A stretch of 64,000 bases of DNA, from contig NZ_JBFAPK010000042.1 in NCBI RefSeq assembly GCF_040676675.1, positions 16,102-80,101 on the forward strand. The letters are read 5' to 3'. The translations under genes were made by a program, and so were the position numbers. Below are positions 44,519 through 53,310 of this stretch, piece by piece. Position 1 is the first letter of the stretch. The number at the start of each line of letters is the position of its first letter. The notes beneath the pieces were generated by a model that did not search any database, was not told the origin of the DNA, and saw only the letters and a program-made list of their open reading frames with translations. The DNA comes from JBFAPK01 sp040676675 (lineage in GTDB: Bacteria > Actinomycetota > Actinomycetes > Mycobacteriales > Micromonosporaceae).

Positions 44519-45874
44519 TCAGTCGGCGGGGCTGGCCTGACGTACCGCGTCGGCGATCCGCTCGGCGACGGCCTGGGCCACCTCGACGGTGGCGGCCTCG
44601 ACCATGACCCGCACGAGCGGCTCGGTGCCGGAGGGCCGCAGCAGCACCCGCCCGGTCCCGCCCAGCTCGGCCTCCGCCTGCTCGGCCGCGGCGAGTACGG
44701 CGGGCGCGCCGGCCCCGACGGCACGGTCGCCGACCGGCACGTTGATCAGCACCTGCGGCAGCTTGGCCACCACCCCCGCGAGGTCGGCCAGCGAGCGGCC
44801 GGTGGCCGCCATGCGGGCCATCAGGTGCAGCCCGGTGAGGATTCCGTCGCCGGTGGTCGCGTACGCGGGCATCACGATGTGCCCGCTCTGCTCGCCGCCG
44901 AGCGCCAGCCCGGACGCGCGCAGCTCCTCCAGCACGTACCGGTCGCCGACCTTCGTCTCGACGAGCCGGATGCCGGCCTGGGACATCGCGATGCGCAGGC
45001 CGAGGTTGCTCATCACCGTGGCGACCAGCGTGTCGGCGGTGAGGGTCCCGGCCTCGCGCATGCCGAGCGCGAGGATCGCCATGATCTGGTCACCGTCGAC
45101 CTCGTCGCCCGCGGCGGTGACGGCCACGCACCGGTCGGCGTCACCGTCGTGCGCGATGCCGAGGTCGGCGCCGTGTTCGAGGACGGCCGCGCGCAGCCCG
45201 TCGAGGTGGTTCGAGCCGCACTCGTCGTTGATGTTGAGCCCGTCGGGCCTGGCGTGGATCGCCACCACCTCGGCGCCGGCCTGCTCGTACGCCACCGGCG
45301 CGACGTCGGAGGCGGCCCCGTTGGCGCAGTCGACGACCACCTTCAGCCCGTCCAGCCGGTGCGCGATGGTGCCGGTGAGGTGCTGTACGTAGTGGTCGGC
45401 ACCGTCGAGCAGGTCGTGCACCCGCCCGACGCCGGCGCCGGTCGGCCGCTCCCACCGGGCCGAGCCGTTCGCCTCGATCGTCGCCTCGATCTGGAGCTCC
45501 ACGTCGTCCGGCAGCTTGTGCCCGCCGGCGGCGAAGAGCTTGATCCCGTTGTCCGGCATCGGGTTGTGCGACGCGGAGAGCATCACGCCCAGGTCGGCCT
45601 TGGCCTCGGCGGTCAGGAAGGCGACCGCGGGGGTGGGGAGCACGCCGACGCGCACCACGTTGGCTCCGGCGCTGGCCAGGCCGGCGACCACGGCGGCTTC
45701 GAGCATCTCGCCGCTGGCGCGGGTGTCTCGGCCGACCACGGCGAGCGGGGGGTGGCTGCGGTCCGACTCGGCGAGGGTGTGCGCGGCCGCGACGGCGACC
45801 GCGAGCGCCAACTCGGGTGTCAGATCGGCGTTCGCACGGCCGCGTACGCCATCAGTGCCGAACAACCGACCCAT
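44519..45874 (-). CDS. glmM: Phosphoglucosamine mutase
   Basis: The 451-residue alpha-D-phosphohexomutase converts glucosamine-6-phosphate to glucosamine-1-phosphate for UDP-GlcNAc. The phosphorylated Ser lies in LSASHNPMPDNG, the magnesium site is DGDADR, the sugar-binding loop is GGEQSGHIV and the phosphate-binding loop is RPSGTEPLVRV. ATG 45874 starts the invariant MGRLFGTDGVRG. It follows rpsI at 157 bases with a terminator between, as in other actinobacteria. Confidence 0.97.
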   Translation of the reverse strand: MGRLFGTDGVRGRANADLTPELALAVAVAAAHTLAESDRSHPPLAVVGRDTRASGEMLEAAVVAGLASAGANVVRVGVLPTPAVAFLTAEAKADLGVMLSASHNPMPDNGIKLFAAGGHKLPDDVELQIEATIEANGSARWERPTGAGVGRVHDLLDGADHYVQHLTGTIAHRLDGLKVVVDCANGAASDVAPVAYEQAGAEVVAIHARPDGLNINDECGSNHLDGLRAAVLEHGADLGIAHDGDADRCVAVTAAGDEVDGDQIMAILALGMREAGTLTADTLVATVMSNLGLRIAMSQAGIRLVETKVGDRYVLEELRASGLALGGEQSGHIVMPAYATTGDGILTGLHLMARMAATGRSLADLAGVVAKLPQVLINVPVGDRAVGAGAPAVLAAAEQAEAELGGTGRVLLRPSGTEPLVRVMVEAATVEVAQAVAERIADAVRQASPAD

Positions 45875-45957
45875 GCGGAGAACCTCCGGAAAGCGCGCTC
45901 ATGAGGAAACGCTGATGAGGAAGGCATTGATCAGAAGAATTCTGACCGGGAAGGCAA

Positions 45958-46001
45958 ACGGCCGGGACCGCCACCGCGTGAGGGGAGGCGGACCCGGCCG
46001 T
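45958..46001 (-). terminator. Terminator after rplM-rpsI
   Basis: Read with the rpsI transcript, ACGGCCGGG and its complement extend to a 15-bp stem with one internal mismatch, followed directly by TTTGCC. It lies 30 bases after the rpsI stop. Confidence 0.8.
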
Positions 46002-46030
46002 CTGTCAGACGTACAAGGTGTTGCTGCTGA

Positions 46031-46486
46031 TCAGCGCTTCGAGTACTGCGGCGCCTTGCGGGCCTTCTTGAGACCGTACTTCTTGCTCTCCTTGACCCGG
46101 GCGTCCCGGGTGAGGAAGCCGGCCTTCTTGAGGGCCGGACGGTCGTCGGGCTCGTTCGCGATCAACGCGCGGGCGATGCCCAGGCGGAGCGCGCCGGCCT
46201 GGCCGGTGATGCCGCCGCCGCGGAGGTTGGCGATGACGTCGAACTGCTCGGCCTTCTCGGCGGTCACCAGCGGCTCCTTGATGAGCTGCTGGTGAACCTT
46301 GCTCGGGAAGTACTCCTCGAGCTCGCGGCCGTTGCAGACGATCTTGCCCGAGCCGGGGATGATCCGGACCCGGACGATGGCCTCCTTGCGGCGGCCGACG
46401 GTCTGGATGGGGCGCTCGCCACGGGGGGCACGCGCGACGGGCGCGGGCGCCGGAGCGGCCTCGACGACGTCGGTGGTATCGGTCAT
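46031..46486 (-). CDS. rpsI: 30S ribosomal protein S9
   Basis: The 151-residue protein has a short Ala/Pro-rich N-terminal extension and then the S9 core (QTVGRRKEAIVRVRIIPGSG, GGGITGQAGALRLGIARAL), ending in the invariant Lys/Arg tail KARKAPQYSKR that reaches the P-site tRNA. ATG 46486 follows GAAGGA by about 6 bases. It follows rplM by 20 bases as the second gene of the operon. Confidence 0.97.
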   Translation of the reverse strand: MTDTTDVVEAAPAPAPVARAPRGERPIQTVGRRKEAIVRVRIIPGSGKIVCNGRELEEYFPSKVHQQLIKEPLVTAEKAEQFDVIANLRGGGITGQAGALRLGIARALIANEPDDRPALKKAGFLTRDARVKESKKYGLKKARKAPQYSKR

Positions 46487-46506
46487 GCTGATTCCTTCGT
46501 CCGCGC

Positions 46507-46950
46507 TCACTGCGCGATCTGCTTGATCTCGAACGGCACCGGCTGCTGCGCGCCATGCGGGTGCTCGGCACCGGCGTAGACCTTCAGCTTCTTGATGAGC
46601 TGCCGGCCGAGCTTGTTGTGGGGAAGCATCCCCTTGACCGCCAGCTCGATGGCGCGCTCGGGGCGCTTGGTCAGCAACTCGTCGTAGCCGACCTGCTTCA
46701 GACCGCCCGGGTAGCCGGAGTGCCGGTAAGCGATCTTGGTGTGCCGCTTGTTGCCGGTCAGCGCCACCTTGCCCGCGTTCACGATCACGACGAAGTCGCC
46801 GGTGTCGACGTGCGGGGCGAAGGTCGGCTTGTGCTTGCCCCGCAGCAGCGTGGCGGCGTGGGTGGCCAGACGGCCCAGCACGACATCAGAGGCGTCGATA
46901 ACGTGCCACTGACGCTCGATTTCACCCGGCTTCGGGCTGTACGTACGCAC
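46507..46950 (-). CDS. rplM: 50S ribosomal protein L13
   Basis: The 147-residue L13 has the typical WHVIDASDVVLGRLAT start, HVDTGDFVVIVNA, and the RHSGYPGGLKQ and KGMLPHNKLGRQ segments. GTG 46950 follows AAGGT at good spacing. It is the first gene of the rplM-rpsI operon. Confidence 0.97.
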   Translation of the reverse strand: MRTYSPKPGEIERQWHVIDASDVVLGRLATHAATLLRGKHKPTFAPHVDTGDFVVIVNAGKVALTGNKRHTKIAYRHSGYPGGLKQVGYDELLTKRPERAIELAVKGMLPHNKLGRQLIKKLKVYAGAEHPHGAQQPVPFEIKQIAQ

Positions 46951-47034
46951 AGGTTTACCTTGTCTCGTCGTCGGTCTGGGGCTCCGCGCCGGTCTCAGGC
47001 GCGCACGAACGACCAAGCGTACCTGATGGGGTAC

Positions 47035-47063
47035 GCCCTAGGCTTTCGCACAACAGCAGGCAA
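47035..47063 (-). promoter_or_regulatory. Candidate rplM-rpsI promoter
   Basis: Read towards rplM, TTGCCT (-35, plus-strand 47058-47063) and TAGGGC (-10, 47035-47040) are separated by 17 bases, leaving a leader of about 75 bases before the GTG. It is the best pair in the gap but the -10 is imperfect. Confidence 0.4.
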
Positions 47064-47112
47064 CGATACTCGGTCGCTGGTCACCCGGTCAAAACGGGGG
47101 GTCACCGACCTC

Positions 47113-47160
47113 GGGCCGGGGTCGCCGGGCCGGGGTCGCCGGGCCGGGGTCGCCGGGCCG
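47113..47160 (+). repeat. 14-base tandem repeat, 3.4 copies
   Basis: GGGCCGGGGTCGCC is repeated three times without change (47113-47154), followed by a partial fourth copy, just after the stop of the transporter gene. It can fold as GGCC/GGCC-rich hairpins and may help terminate that transcript. Slippage is the likely origin. Confidence 0.7.
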
Positions 47161-47162
47161 GC

Positions 47163-48554
47163 TCACACCCCGGTGAGGCGGTGCCGCGAGGGGCGCAGGT
47201 AGACCAGCCAGGTCAGGCCGAGGCAGACCGCGTACCCGACGATGAAGGCGAGGTACGCGGCGTCGGCCGAGCCGTAGCTCAGGAACGACTGCCGGAAGGC
47301 GATGTTGACCAGCACCCCGCCGAAGGCGCCCACCGCGCCGGCGATGCCGATCAACGCGCCGGTGAGCCGCCGCGCCCGGCGCTGCGCGTCCTCCGGCTCC
47401 CGGCTCCCGGCCGCCACCGCCTGCCCCGCCCGGGCGCGGAAGATCGCCGGGATCATCTTGTACGTCGACCCGTTGCCGATCCCGGCGAAGACGAACAGCG
47501 CGATGAACCCGGCCAGGTAGAGCGGGAGCGAGCGCTGCACCGAGGCGAAGAGCACCAGACCGGCGCCGCCGGCCATCGCCACGAAGTTCCAGAAGGTCAC
47601 CCGCGCCCCGCCGTACCGGTCCGCGAGGTGCCCGCCGAGCGGGCGGATCAGCGAGCCGACCAGCGGCCCGAGGAAGGTGAGGTGGGCCGCGGCCACCGGG
47701 CTGCCGAACCGGTCGGCGAACTGCACCTGGAGCACCTGCCCGAAGGCGAAGCTGTAGCCGATGAAGGAGCCGAAGGTGCCGATGTACAGCACCGAGACCA
47801 CCCAGGAGTGCGGGTCCCGGGCCGCCTCGCGCATCGCGCCCCGCTCGTTGGTCGCCGAGGAGAGGTTGTCCATGTAGCGGGCCGCCGCGAGCGCCGCGAG
47901 CACGATCAGCGGAATATAGAGGCCGGGGACCAACCGCGGGTACGCCGCGCCGACGGTCGCGAGGACCAGCAGCCCGACCAGTTGCACGGCGGCGACGCCG
48001 ATGTTGCCGCCGCCCGCGTTCAGTCCGAGCGCCCAACCCTTGAGGCGCTGGGGGTAGAAGTGGTTGATGTTCGCCATCGAGGAGGCGAAGTTGCCGCCGC
48101 CCACGCCGGCGAGGCAGGCGAGCACCATCAGCGTCGAGTACGAGACGCCCGGCTCGATCAGGATCGCCATCGGCACGGTCGGCAGCAGCAGCGCCAGTGC
48201 GCTGATCACCGTCCAGTTCCGGCCGCCGAAGCGGGCCACCGCGAACGTGTACGGCAGCCGCAGCGTCGCACCGAGCGCGGTCGGTACGGCCGTGAGCAGG
48301 AACTTCCCGGCCGGGTCGATGCCGTACGCCGGGCCCAGGAAGAGCACGAGCACGGACCAGAGACTCCACACCGAGAAGCCGACGTGCTCCGAGAAGATCG
48401 AGATGATCAGGTTGCGCCGGGCGATCGGCGCGCCGGTGGTACGCCAGAATTCCGGGTCTTCGGGACGCCAGTCGTCGATCCGCCCGCCTCGGCGGGACGG
48501 CTCGACCGGTACGACGGCGGTGGCCGGGGTGGTCGGCGTGGCAGCGAGGCTCAT
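47163..48554 (-). CDS. narK: NarK-type nitrate/nitrite MFS transporter
   Basis: The 463-residue protein has about 12 hydrophobic helices and the nitrate-porter signature GVGGGNFASSMANINHFYP, with a second Gly-rich signature GLNAGGGNIGV. It should take up nitrate or exchange it for nitrite. AAATTA at 48563-48568 (TAATTT towards the gene) lies 8 bases before ATG 48554, so the mRNA is probably leaderless. Nitrate and nitrite reductase genes follow at 49.5-56.3 kb on the other strand, with a toxin-antitoxin pair between. Confidence 0.9.
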   Translation of the reverse strand: MSLAATPTTPATAVVPVEPSRRGGRIDDWRPEDPEFWRTTGAPIARRNLIISIFSEHVGFSVWSLWSVLVLFLGPAYGIDPAGKFLLTAVPTALGATLRLPYTFAVARFGGRNWTVISALALLLPTVPMAILIEPGVSYSTLMVLACLAGVGGGNFASSMANINHFYPQRLKGWALGLNAGGGNIGVAAVQLVGLLVLATVGAAYPRLVPGLYIPLIVLAALAAARYMDNLSSATNERGAMREAARDPHSWVVSVLYIGTFGSFIGYSFAFGQVLQVQFADRFGSPVAAAHLTFLGPLVGSLIRPLGGHLADRYGGARVTFWNFVAMAGGAGLVLFASVQRSLPLYLAGFIALFVFAGIGNGSTYKMIPAIFRARAGQAVAAGSREPEDAQRRARRLTGALIGIAGAVGAFGGVLVNIAFRQSFLSYGSADAAYLAFIVGYAVCLGLTWLVYLRPSRHRLTGV

Positions 48555-48667
48555 GGGGCAGGAAATTAGGGGCGGGGAATTTCCGTACCGTTCGCGCTTC
48601 GCGTCGGGCCGGCAACGCTCAGCGCACTGCCCGCGCCCCCGGCTCGTGAGATCCGCGGCGAAAGGTC

Positions 48668-48709
48668 GGCGAAGGCCGTGGACCGGCCGGCGAAGGCCGT
48701 GGACCGGCG
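48668..48709 (+). repeat. Tandem duplication of a 20-21 base unit
   Basis: CGGCGAAGGCCGTGGACCGG occurs twice in succession in the gap between narK and the toxin gene. A second small tandem duplication (GTCAGAYGTTCTGC, 14 bases, two copies) covers the 3' end of the toxin gene at 48747-48774. Both look like replication slippage. Confidence 0.6.
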
Positions 48710-48760
48710 GGCAGGTCGCGCGGACCGCCCGGGGCGGACCGGGGCGTCAGACGTTCTGCG

Positions 48761-49054
48761 TCAGATGTTCTGCAGTATGCGCAGGGCCCGGCTGACCCGG
48801 AACATGGTGTCGCTGTCGGCGACGTCGACGCACTCGGTGAACCACTTCTTCATGGGCGAGGAGAGGCGGTCGGGCATCACCACGTACTCCCCCATCACCA
48901 CCGCGAGCGGCGAGTCGCGCAGCAACTCCTCCTCGACCACCTCGGCCACGATGACGATCGGTACGTCGGTGGAGTTGTAGACGTCGGAGCTGATCACCAG
49001 GCCGAGGCGGCTGCGGGCGCCCTCGATGCGCCAGATCTCGCCCCTACGCAGCAC
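48761..49054 (-). CDS. MazF/PemK-like toxin
   Basis: A 97-residue protein with the MazF-family start RRGEIWRIEG, then LGLVISSDVYNSTDVPIVIVAEV. It is shorter in the first loop than canonical MazF (no PxxGxExxxxRP stretch), so catalytic competence as an mRNA interferase is uncertain. GTG 49054 lies 11 bases inside the upstream antitoxin gene, typical of type II toxin-antitoxin pairs. Confidence 0.75.
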   Translation of the reverse strand: MLRRGEIWRIEGARSRLGLVISSDVYNSTDVPIVIVAEVVEEELLRDSPLAVVMGEYVVMPDRLSSPMKKWFTECVDVADSDTMFRVSRALRILQNI

Positions 49055-49301
49055 TCGGCCGCCTGCCGAAGAACGCCGCGTCGACCAGCTCCGCCTCGTG
49101 CGCGTCGGCGATCGCGGCGGCCTCGATGTCCAGGCCGGCCCGGCCGACGGCGGCGGCGTGCGCCGTGAAGACCTCCCGCAGCGCCTTCTCCCGCGCGGCC
49201 TGGTCGATCCAGGCGGAAAGCGACATCCCGTCCCGCTGGGCGAAGCGCCGGGCCTCCTCGATCGTCTCATCGGAGAACGAGAGCGTCACCTTGGCAGTCA
49301 T
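49044..49301 (-). CDS. Antitoxin, ribbon-helix-helix type
   Basis: An 85-residue protein starting MTAKVTLSFSDETIEEARRF, the pattern of a CopG-like DNA-binding strand and helix (residues ~4-45). An acidic C-terminal part (IEAAAIADAHEAELVDAAF) would wrap the toxin. It overlaps the toxin gene by 11 bases and should repress the pair. ATG 49301 has no strong ribosome site. Confidence 0.75.
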   Translation of the reverse strand: MTAKVTLSFSDETIEEARRFAQRDGMSLSAWIDQAAREKALREVFTAHAAAVGRAGLDIEAAAIADAHEAELVDAAFFGRRPSAA

Positions 49302-49496
49302 GCCGGCAAGACTACCCGTGGTATGACCGGTACGCATGCCGGCCCGCGTACCGGCGGTCTTCCGGCCGGGGCCGGCGGCGCCCGCGCGGCGACGACCGTA
49401 CCCGCCGCGACCGGGACGGGCCGGTCCGATCGGCTCGGCGGCCCCGGCCGACCGGCGGGTTGCCGATGGTCCGTGTGAGCGGCTCTTAGCAGGCCC

Positions 49497-49523
49497 GAAA
49501 CAAACGGGACGCGCCGGCGAAAC
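49497..49523 (+). promoter_or_regulatory. Candidate GlnR box upstream of the nitrate operon
   Basis: Two perfect GAAAC half sites at 49497-49501 and 49519-49523 are exactly 22 bases apart, the repeat length of the GlnR consensus (GTNAC-N6-GAAAC units). The intervening a-site GACGC is a poor match. They lie 22-49 bases upstream of the nitrate reductase ATG. GlnR is the usual nitrogen regulator of actinobacterial nas genes. Confidence 0.4.
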
Positions 49524-49545
49524 CGCCCACCGGCACGCTTCCGGC

Positions 49546-51786
49546 ATGACTCAGGGTGTGCGGTCTGCGACACAACCGGGGGAAGAGTCGCCCGGGCGAG
49601 CGCGTCCGGGGACGGTAGCGGCGCCCGACGCGCCTCCGCCGGCCGGGGCGCTGCCTCCGGCGGGCGGGCGCGCGGTACGCCGGGAGGTGGCCACCCACTG
49701 CCCGTACTGCGCCCTGCAGTGCGGGATGACGCTGCGCGCCACGGACGGGCGGGTCGAGGTGCTGCCCCGCGAGTTCCCGACCAACCGCAGCGGGCTGTGC
49801 CAGAAGGGCTGGACCGCCGCCGAGCTGCTCGACCACCCCGACCGGCTGACCACCCCCCTGCTGCGCGACCGCCCCGGCGGCGCGCTCCGGCCGGCGAGCT
49901 GGGCCGAGGCGCTGACCCGGGTGGTCGCCGGCATCCGCGCCGTCCAGGCCGCGCACGGCCGGGACGCGGTCGCGGTCTTCGGCGGGGGCGGGCTCACCAA
50001 CGAGAAGGCGTACGCCCTGGGCAAGTTCGCCCGGGTCGCGCTCCGGACGCGCCACATCGACTACAACGGCCGGTTCTGCATGTCCTCCGCCGCCGCCGCG
50101 GGCAGCCGGGCCTTCGGGATCGACCGGGGGCTGCCCTTTCCGCTGGCCGACCTCGCCCACGCCGACACGCTGCTGCTGGTCGGCGCCAACGTCGCCGAGA
50201 CGATGCCGCCGCTGATGCGCTACCTGGTCGAGCAGCGGCGGCGGGGCGGCCACCTCATCGTGATCGACCCGCGCAGCACCGCCACCGCCCGCCAGGCCAC
50301 CCTGCACCTGCAGCCCACCCCCGGCACCGACCTCGCCGTGGCCAACGCCCTGCTGCACATCGCGGTGGCCGAGGGCTGGGTCGACCGGGACTACATCGCC
50401 GACCGGACCAGCGGGTTCGACGCGGTACGCCGGGTCGCGGCGGGCTACTGGCCGGCCCGGGTGGAGCGGCTCTCGGGCGTACCGGCGGCCGACCTGGAGG
50501 CGGCGGCGCGGGCGCTCGGCACGGCCGGCACCGCCATCATCCTCACCGCCCGCGGCGCCGAGCAGCACGCCAAGGGCGTCGACACGGTCAGCGCCTTCAT
50601 CAACCTCGCCCTCGCCCTCGGGCTGCCCGGCCGGCCGGGCTCCGGCTACGGCTGCCTGACCGGTCAGGGCAACGGGCAGGGCGGCCGGGAACACGGGCAG
50701 AAGGCGGACCAGCTACCCGGCTACCGCCGCATCGACGACCCCGCCGCCCGGGCCCACGTGGCCGGCGTCTGGGGCGTACCGCCGGAGGAACTGCCCGGCC
50801 CCGGCGTCTCCGCGTACGAGCTGCTCGACGCGCTCGGTACCCCGACCGGTCCGAAGGCGCTGCTGGTCTTCGGCTCGAACCCGGTGGTCTCGGCGCCCCG
50901 GGCGGCCCGGGTGACGAGCCGGCTGCGCGACCTGGACCTGCTGGTCGTGGCCGATCTCGTCCGGTCGGAGACCGCGGAACTCGCCGACGTGGTGCTGCCC
51001 ACCGCGCAGTGGGCCGAGGAGGACGGCACGATGACGAACCTGGAGGGGCGGGTGCTGCGCCGCCGCGCGCTGCGGGAACCTCCGCCCGGGGTCCGGACCG
51101 ACCTGGCGATCATCGCGGAGCTGGCGCGCCGGCTCGCCGAACCGGACCCCGCCCGACCACCCGAGCCGAACCACCCGGCCGCCGATCCGCGGTTCCCCCT
51201 CGACCCTCGGGCCGTCTTCGCGGAGCTGCGCCGCGCCTCGGCCGGCGGCATCGCCGACTACGCGGGCGTCACCTGGGAGCGGATCGACGCCGAGGACGGC
51301 GTCTTCTGGCCGTGCCCCTCCGAGCGGGAGCCCGGCACGCCCCGACTCTTCGCCGACCGCTTCCCCACCCCGGACGGGCGGGCCCGGTTCCAGCCCGTCG
51401 AGCACCGGCCGGCCGTCGAGGAGCCCAGCCCCGACTACCCGCTCTACCTCACCACCGGCCGGGTGCTGGCGCAGTACCAGTCCGGCGCGCAGACCCGGCG
51501 GATCGCCCCGCTGCGGCAGGCCGCGCCCGGTGCCTTCGTGGAGCTGCACCCCGACCTGGCGGCCCGGCTCGGCATCGAGGCGGGCGACGAGGTCCGGGTC
51601 ACCAGCCGGCGGGGCGAGATGCGGGCCCCGGCCCGGCTGAGCACCGGCATCCGTCCCGACACCGTCTTCGCGCCCTTCCACTGGTCGGGCGCGGCCAGGG
51701 CGAACTCGCTGACCAGCGACGCCCTCGATCCGGTCTCCCGGATGCCCGAGTTCAAGGTCTGCGCGGTCAGGGTGGAGAAGGCGTGA
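49546..51786 (+). CDS. nasC: Assimilatory nitrate reductase catalytic subunit
   Basis: The 746-residue molybdopterin enzyme reduces nitrate to nitrite in the cytoplasm. Cys52, Cys55, Cys59 and Cys85 (CPYCALQC ... GLCQKG) hold an N-terminal [4Fe-4S] cluster. The molybdopterin domain runs to about 600 and the dinucleotide-binding domain ends the protein (LTTGRVLAQYQSGAQTRR). There is no signal peptide, so this is the assimilatory type. ATG 49546 starts a ~45-residue Pro/Ala-rich extension before the cluster. Its stop overlaps the next start (GTGA). Confidence 0.9.
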   Translation: MTQGVRSATQPGEESPGRARPGTVAAPDAPPPAGALPPAGGRAVRREVATHCPYCALQCGMTLRATDGRVEVLPREFPTNRSGLCQKGWTAAELLDHPDRLTTPLLRDRPGGALRPASWAEALTRVVAGIRAVQAAHGRDAVAVFGGGGLTNEKAYALGKFARVALRTRHIDYNGRFCMSSAAAAGSRAFGIDRGLPFPLADLAHADTLLLVGANVAETMPPLMRYLVEQRRRGGHLIVIDPRSTATARQATLHLQPTPGTDLAVANALLHIAVAEGWVDRDYIADRTSGFDAVRRVAAGYWPARVERLSGVPAADLEAAARALGTAGTAIILTARGAEQHAKGVDTVSAFINLALALGLPGRPGSGYGCLTGQGNGQGGREHGQKADQLPGYRRIDDPAARAHVAGVWGVPPEELPGPGVSAYELLDALGTPTGPKALLVFGSNPVVSAPRAARVTSRLRDLDLLVVADLVRSETAELADVVLPTAQWAEEDGTMTNLEGRVLRRRALREPPPGVRTDLAIIAELARRLAEPDPARPPEPNHPAADPRFPLDPRAVFAELRRASAGGIADYAGVTWERIDAEDGVFWPCPSEREPGTPRLFADRFPTPDGRARFQPVEHRPAVEEPSPDYPLYLTTGRVLAQYQSGAQTRRIAPLRQAAPGAFVELHPDLAARLGIEAGDEVRVTSRRGEMRAPARLSTGIRPDTVFAPFHWSGAARANSLTSDALDPVSRMPEFKVCAVRVEKA

Positions 51787-53279
51787 GCGAGCGCATCGTC
51801 GTCGTCGGCCACGGCATGGCCGGCGCCCGGTTGGCGGCCGAACTGCAGGCCCGCAACGGCGACCTCAAGCTGACCGTGCTCGGCGCCGAGCGGCACCGGG
51901 CCTACAACCGGATCATGCTGTCCAACCTGCTCGCCGGGAAGGTGGACGAGTCCCACGTGGAGCTGGCCGAGGCGGCCGGGCACGGCATCGACGTCCGGCT
52001 CGGCGTACCGGTCACCGCCATCGACCGGGCCGCGGCCGAGGTCGTCACCGCGCGGGGCGACCGGATCGGGTACGACCACCTGATCCTGGCCACCGGCGGG
52101 CGGGCGGTGGTGCCCCCGCTGCCCGGGCTCGACCCCGACCGGTTGCCCGAGCGGGTGGCCGTCTTCCGCACCCTCGACGACTGCCGCCGCATCCTCGACG
52201 CGGTCGGCTCCGCCCCCCACCCGGACGCCGGGCGCCGGTCCGGGTCGGCCCGGCGCGCGCTGGTCCTCGGCGGCGGGCTGCTCGGCCTGGAGGCCGCCCG
52301 GGGACTGGCCGCCCGCGGGCTGGACGCGCACGTGGTCCACCCCGTCGGGCACCTGATGGAGCGGCAGCTCGACCCGACCGGCGGAGCGGTGCTGGCCCGT
52401 ACCCTGGCCGGGCTCGGCGTCACCGTCCACCTGGGTACGTCGGCCACCCGCGTCTCGGCCCGCCCCGACGGCGTGACCCTGGCCCTCTCCGACGGCCGCG
52501 AGCTGGACGCCGACCTGCTGGTGCTCGCCTGCGGGGTACGCCCCGACGTCGAGCTGGCCCGCGCCGCCGGGCTCGTCGTCGAGCGGGGCGTGGTCGTCGA
52601 CGACCAGCTGTGTACCAGCGACCCGCGGATCCGGGCGATCGGCGACTGCGCCCAGCACGCGGGCGCGGTGAGCGGGCTCGTGGCGCCCGCGTGGGAGCAG
52701 GCCCGGGTGGTGGCGCAGGTACTGGCCGGCGGGGACGCCTCGGCCCGGTACCGGCCGCCGCCCGCGGTGACCCGGCTGAAGGCGGCCGGCATCGACCTGG
52801 CCGCCATGGGCGATCCCGGGCCGGCCGAGGGCGACGGCGACGGCACCGAGGTGGAGGAGCTGAGCTTCTCGGACCCGGTCCGGGGCACGTACGCCCGGCT
52901 GCGCATCGTGGCCGAGCGGCTGACCGGCGCGATCCTGCTCGGCGACAACCCGGCCGTCGGCACCGTCATCCAGCTCTTCGACCGCGGCACGCCGGTACCG
53001 CCGGACCGGCGCGCGCTGCTGCTCGGCCGCAGCACCGGCGAGGCGGCGGCGACGCCGGTCGAGTCCCCGGCGCTGATGCCGGACTCCGCGACGGTCTGCC
53101 AGTGCAACACGGTCCGCAAGGGCGCGCTGGTGCGCTGCTGGCGGGCCGGCGGGCGGAGCCTCGCGGACGTCGTGGCCGCCACCCGGGCGACCACCGGCTG
53201 CGGCAGCTGCCGGGACGCCGTCGAGGGGATCCTCGGCTGGCTCGCCGCGGTCGACCCGGCGGCCGAGGCGGCGGCATGA
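51783..53279 (+). CDS. nasB: FAD/NAD(P)-dependent electron-transfer subunit of nitrate assimilation
   Basis: The 498-residue flavoprotein resembles the N-terminal part of NirB: FAD-binding VVVGHGMAGARLA, NAD-binding LVLGGGLLGLEAA, and a C-terminal BFD-like [2Fe-2S] domain (VCQCNTVRKG ... TGCGSCRD). It lacks the siroheme domains, so it should pass electrons from NAD(P)H to the nitrate reductase encoded just upstream. GTG 51783 overlaps the upstream stop as GTGA. Confidence 0.88.
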   Translation: MSERIVVVGHGMAGARLAAELQARNGDLKLTVLGAERHRAYNRIMLSNLLAGKVDESHVELAEAAGHGIDVRLGVPVTAIDRAAAEVVTARGDRIGYDHLILATGGRAVVPPLPGLDPDRLPERVAVFRTLDDCRRILDAVGSAPHPDAGRRSGSARRALVLGGGLLGLEAARGLAARGLDAHVVHPVGHLMERQLDPTGGAVLARTLAGLGVTVHLGTSATRVSARPDGVTLALSDGRELDADLLVLACGVRPDVELARAAGLVVERGVVVDDQLCTSDPRIRAIGDCAQHAGAVSGLVAPAWEQARVVAQVLAGGDASARYRPPPAVTRLKAAGIDLAAMGDPGPAEGDGDGTEVEELSFSDPVRGTYARLRIVAERLTGAILLGDNPAVGTVIQLFDRGTPVPPDRRALLLGRSTGEAAATPVESPALMPDSATVCQCNTVRKGALVRCWRAGGRSLADVVAATRATTGCGSCRDAVEGILGWLAAVDPAAEAAA

Positions 53280-53310
53280 CCAGCACGGACGGATGGAGCG
53301 AGGTGGCGAC

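Noticed and set aside
48555..48640. GlnR box upstream of narK
   Set aside because: GGAAATTCC-like words are present but no GTNAC-N6-GAAAC spacing could be found on either strand.
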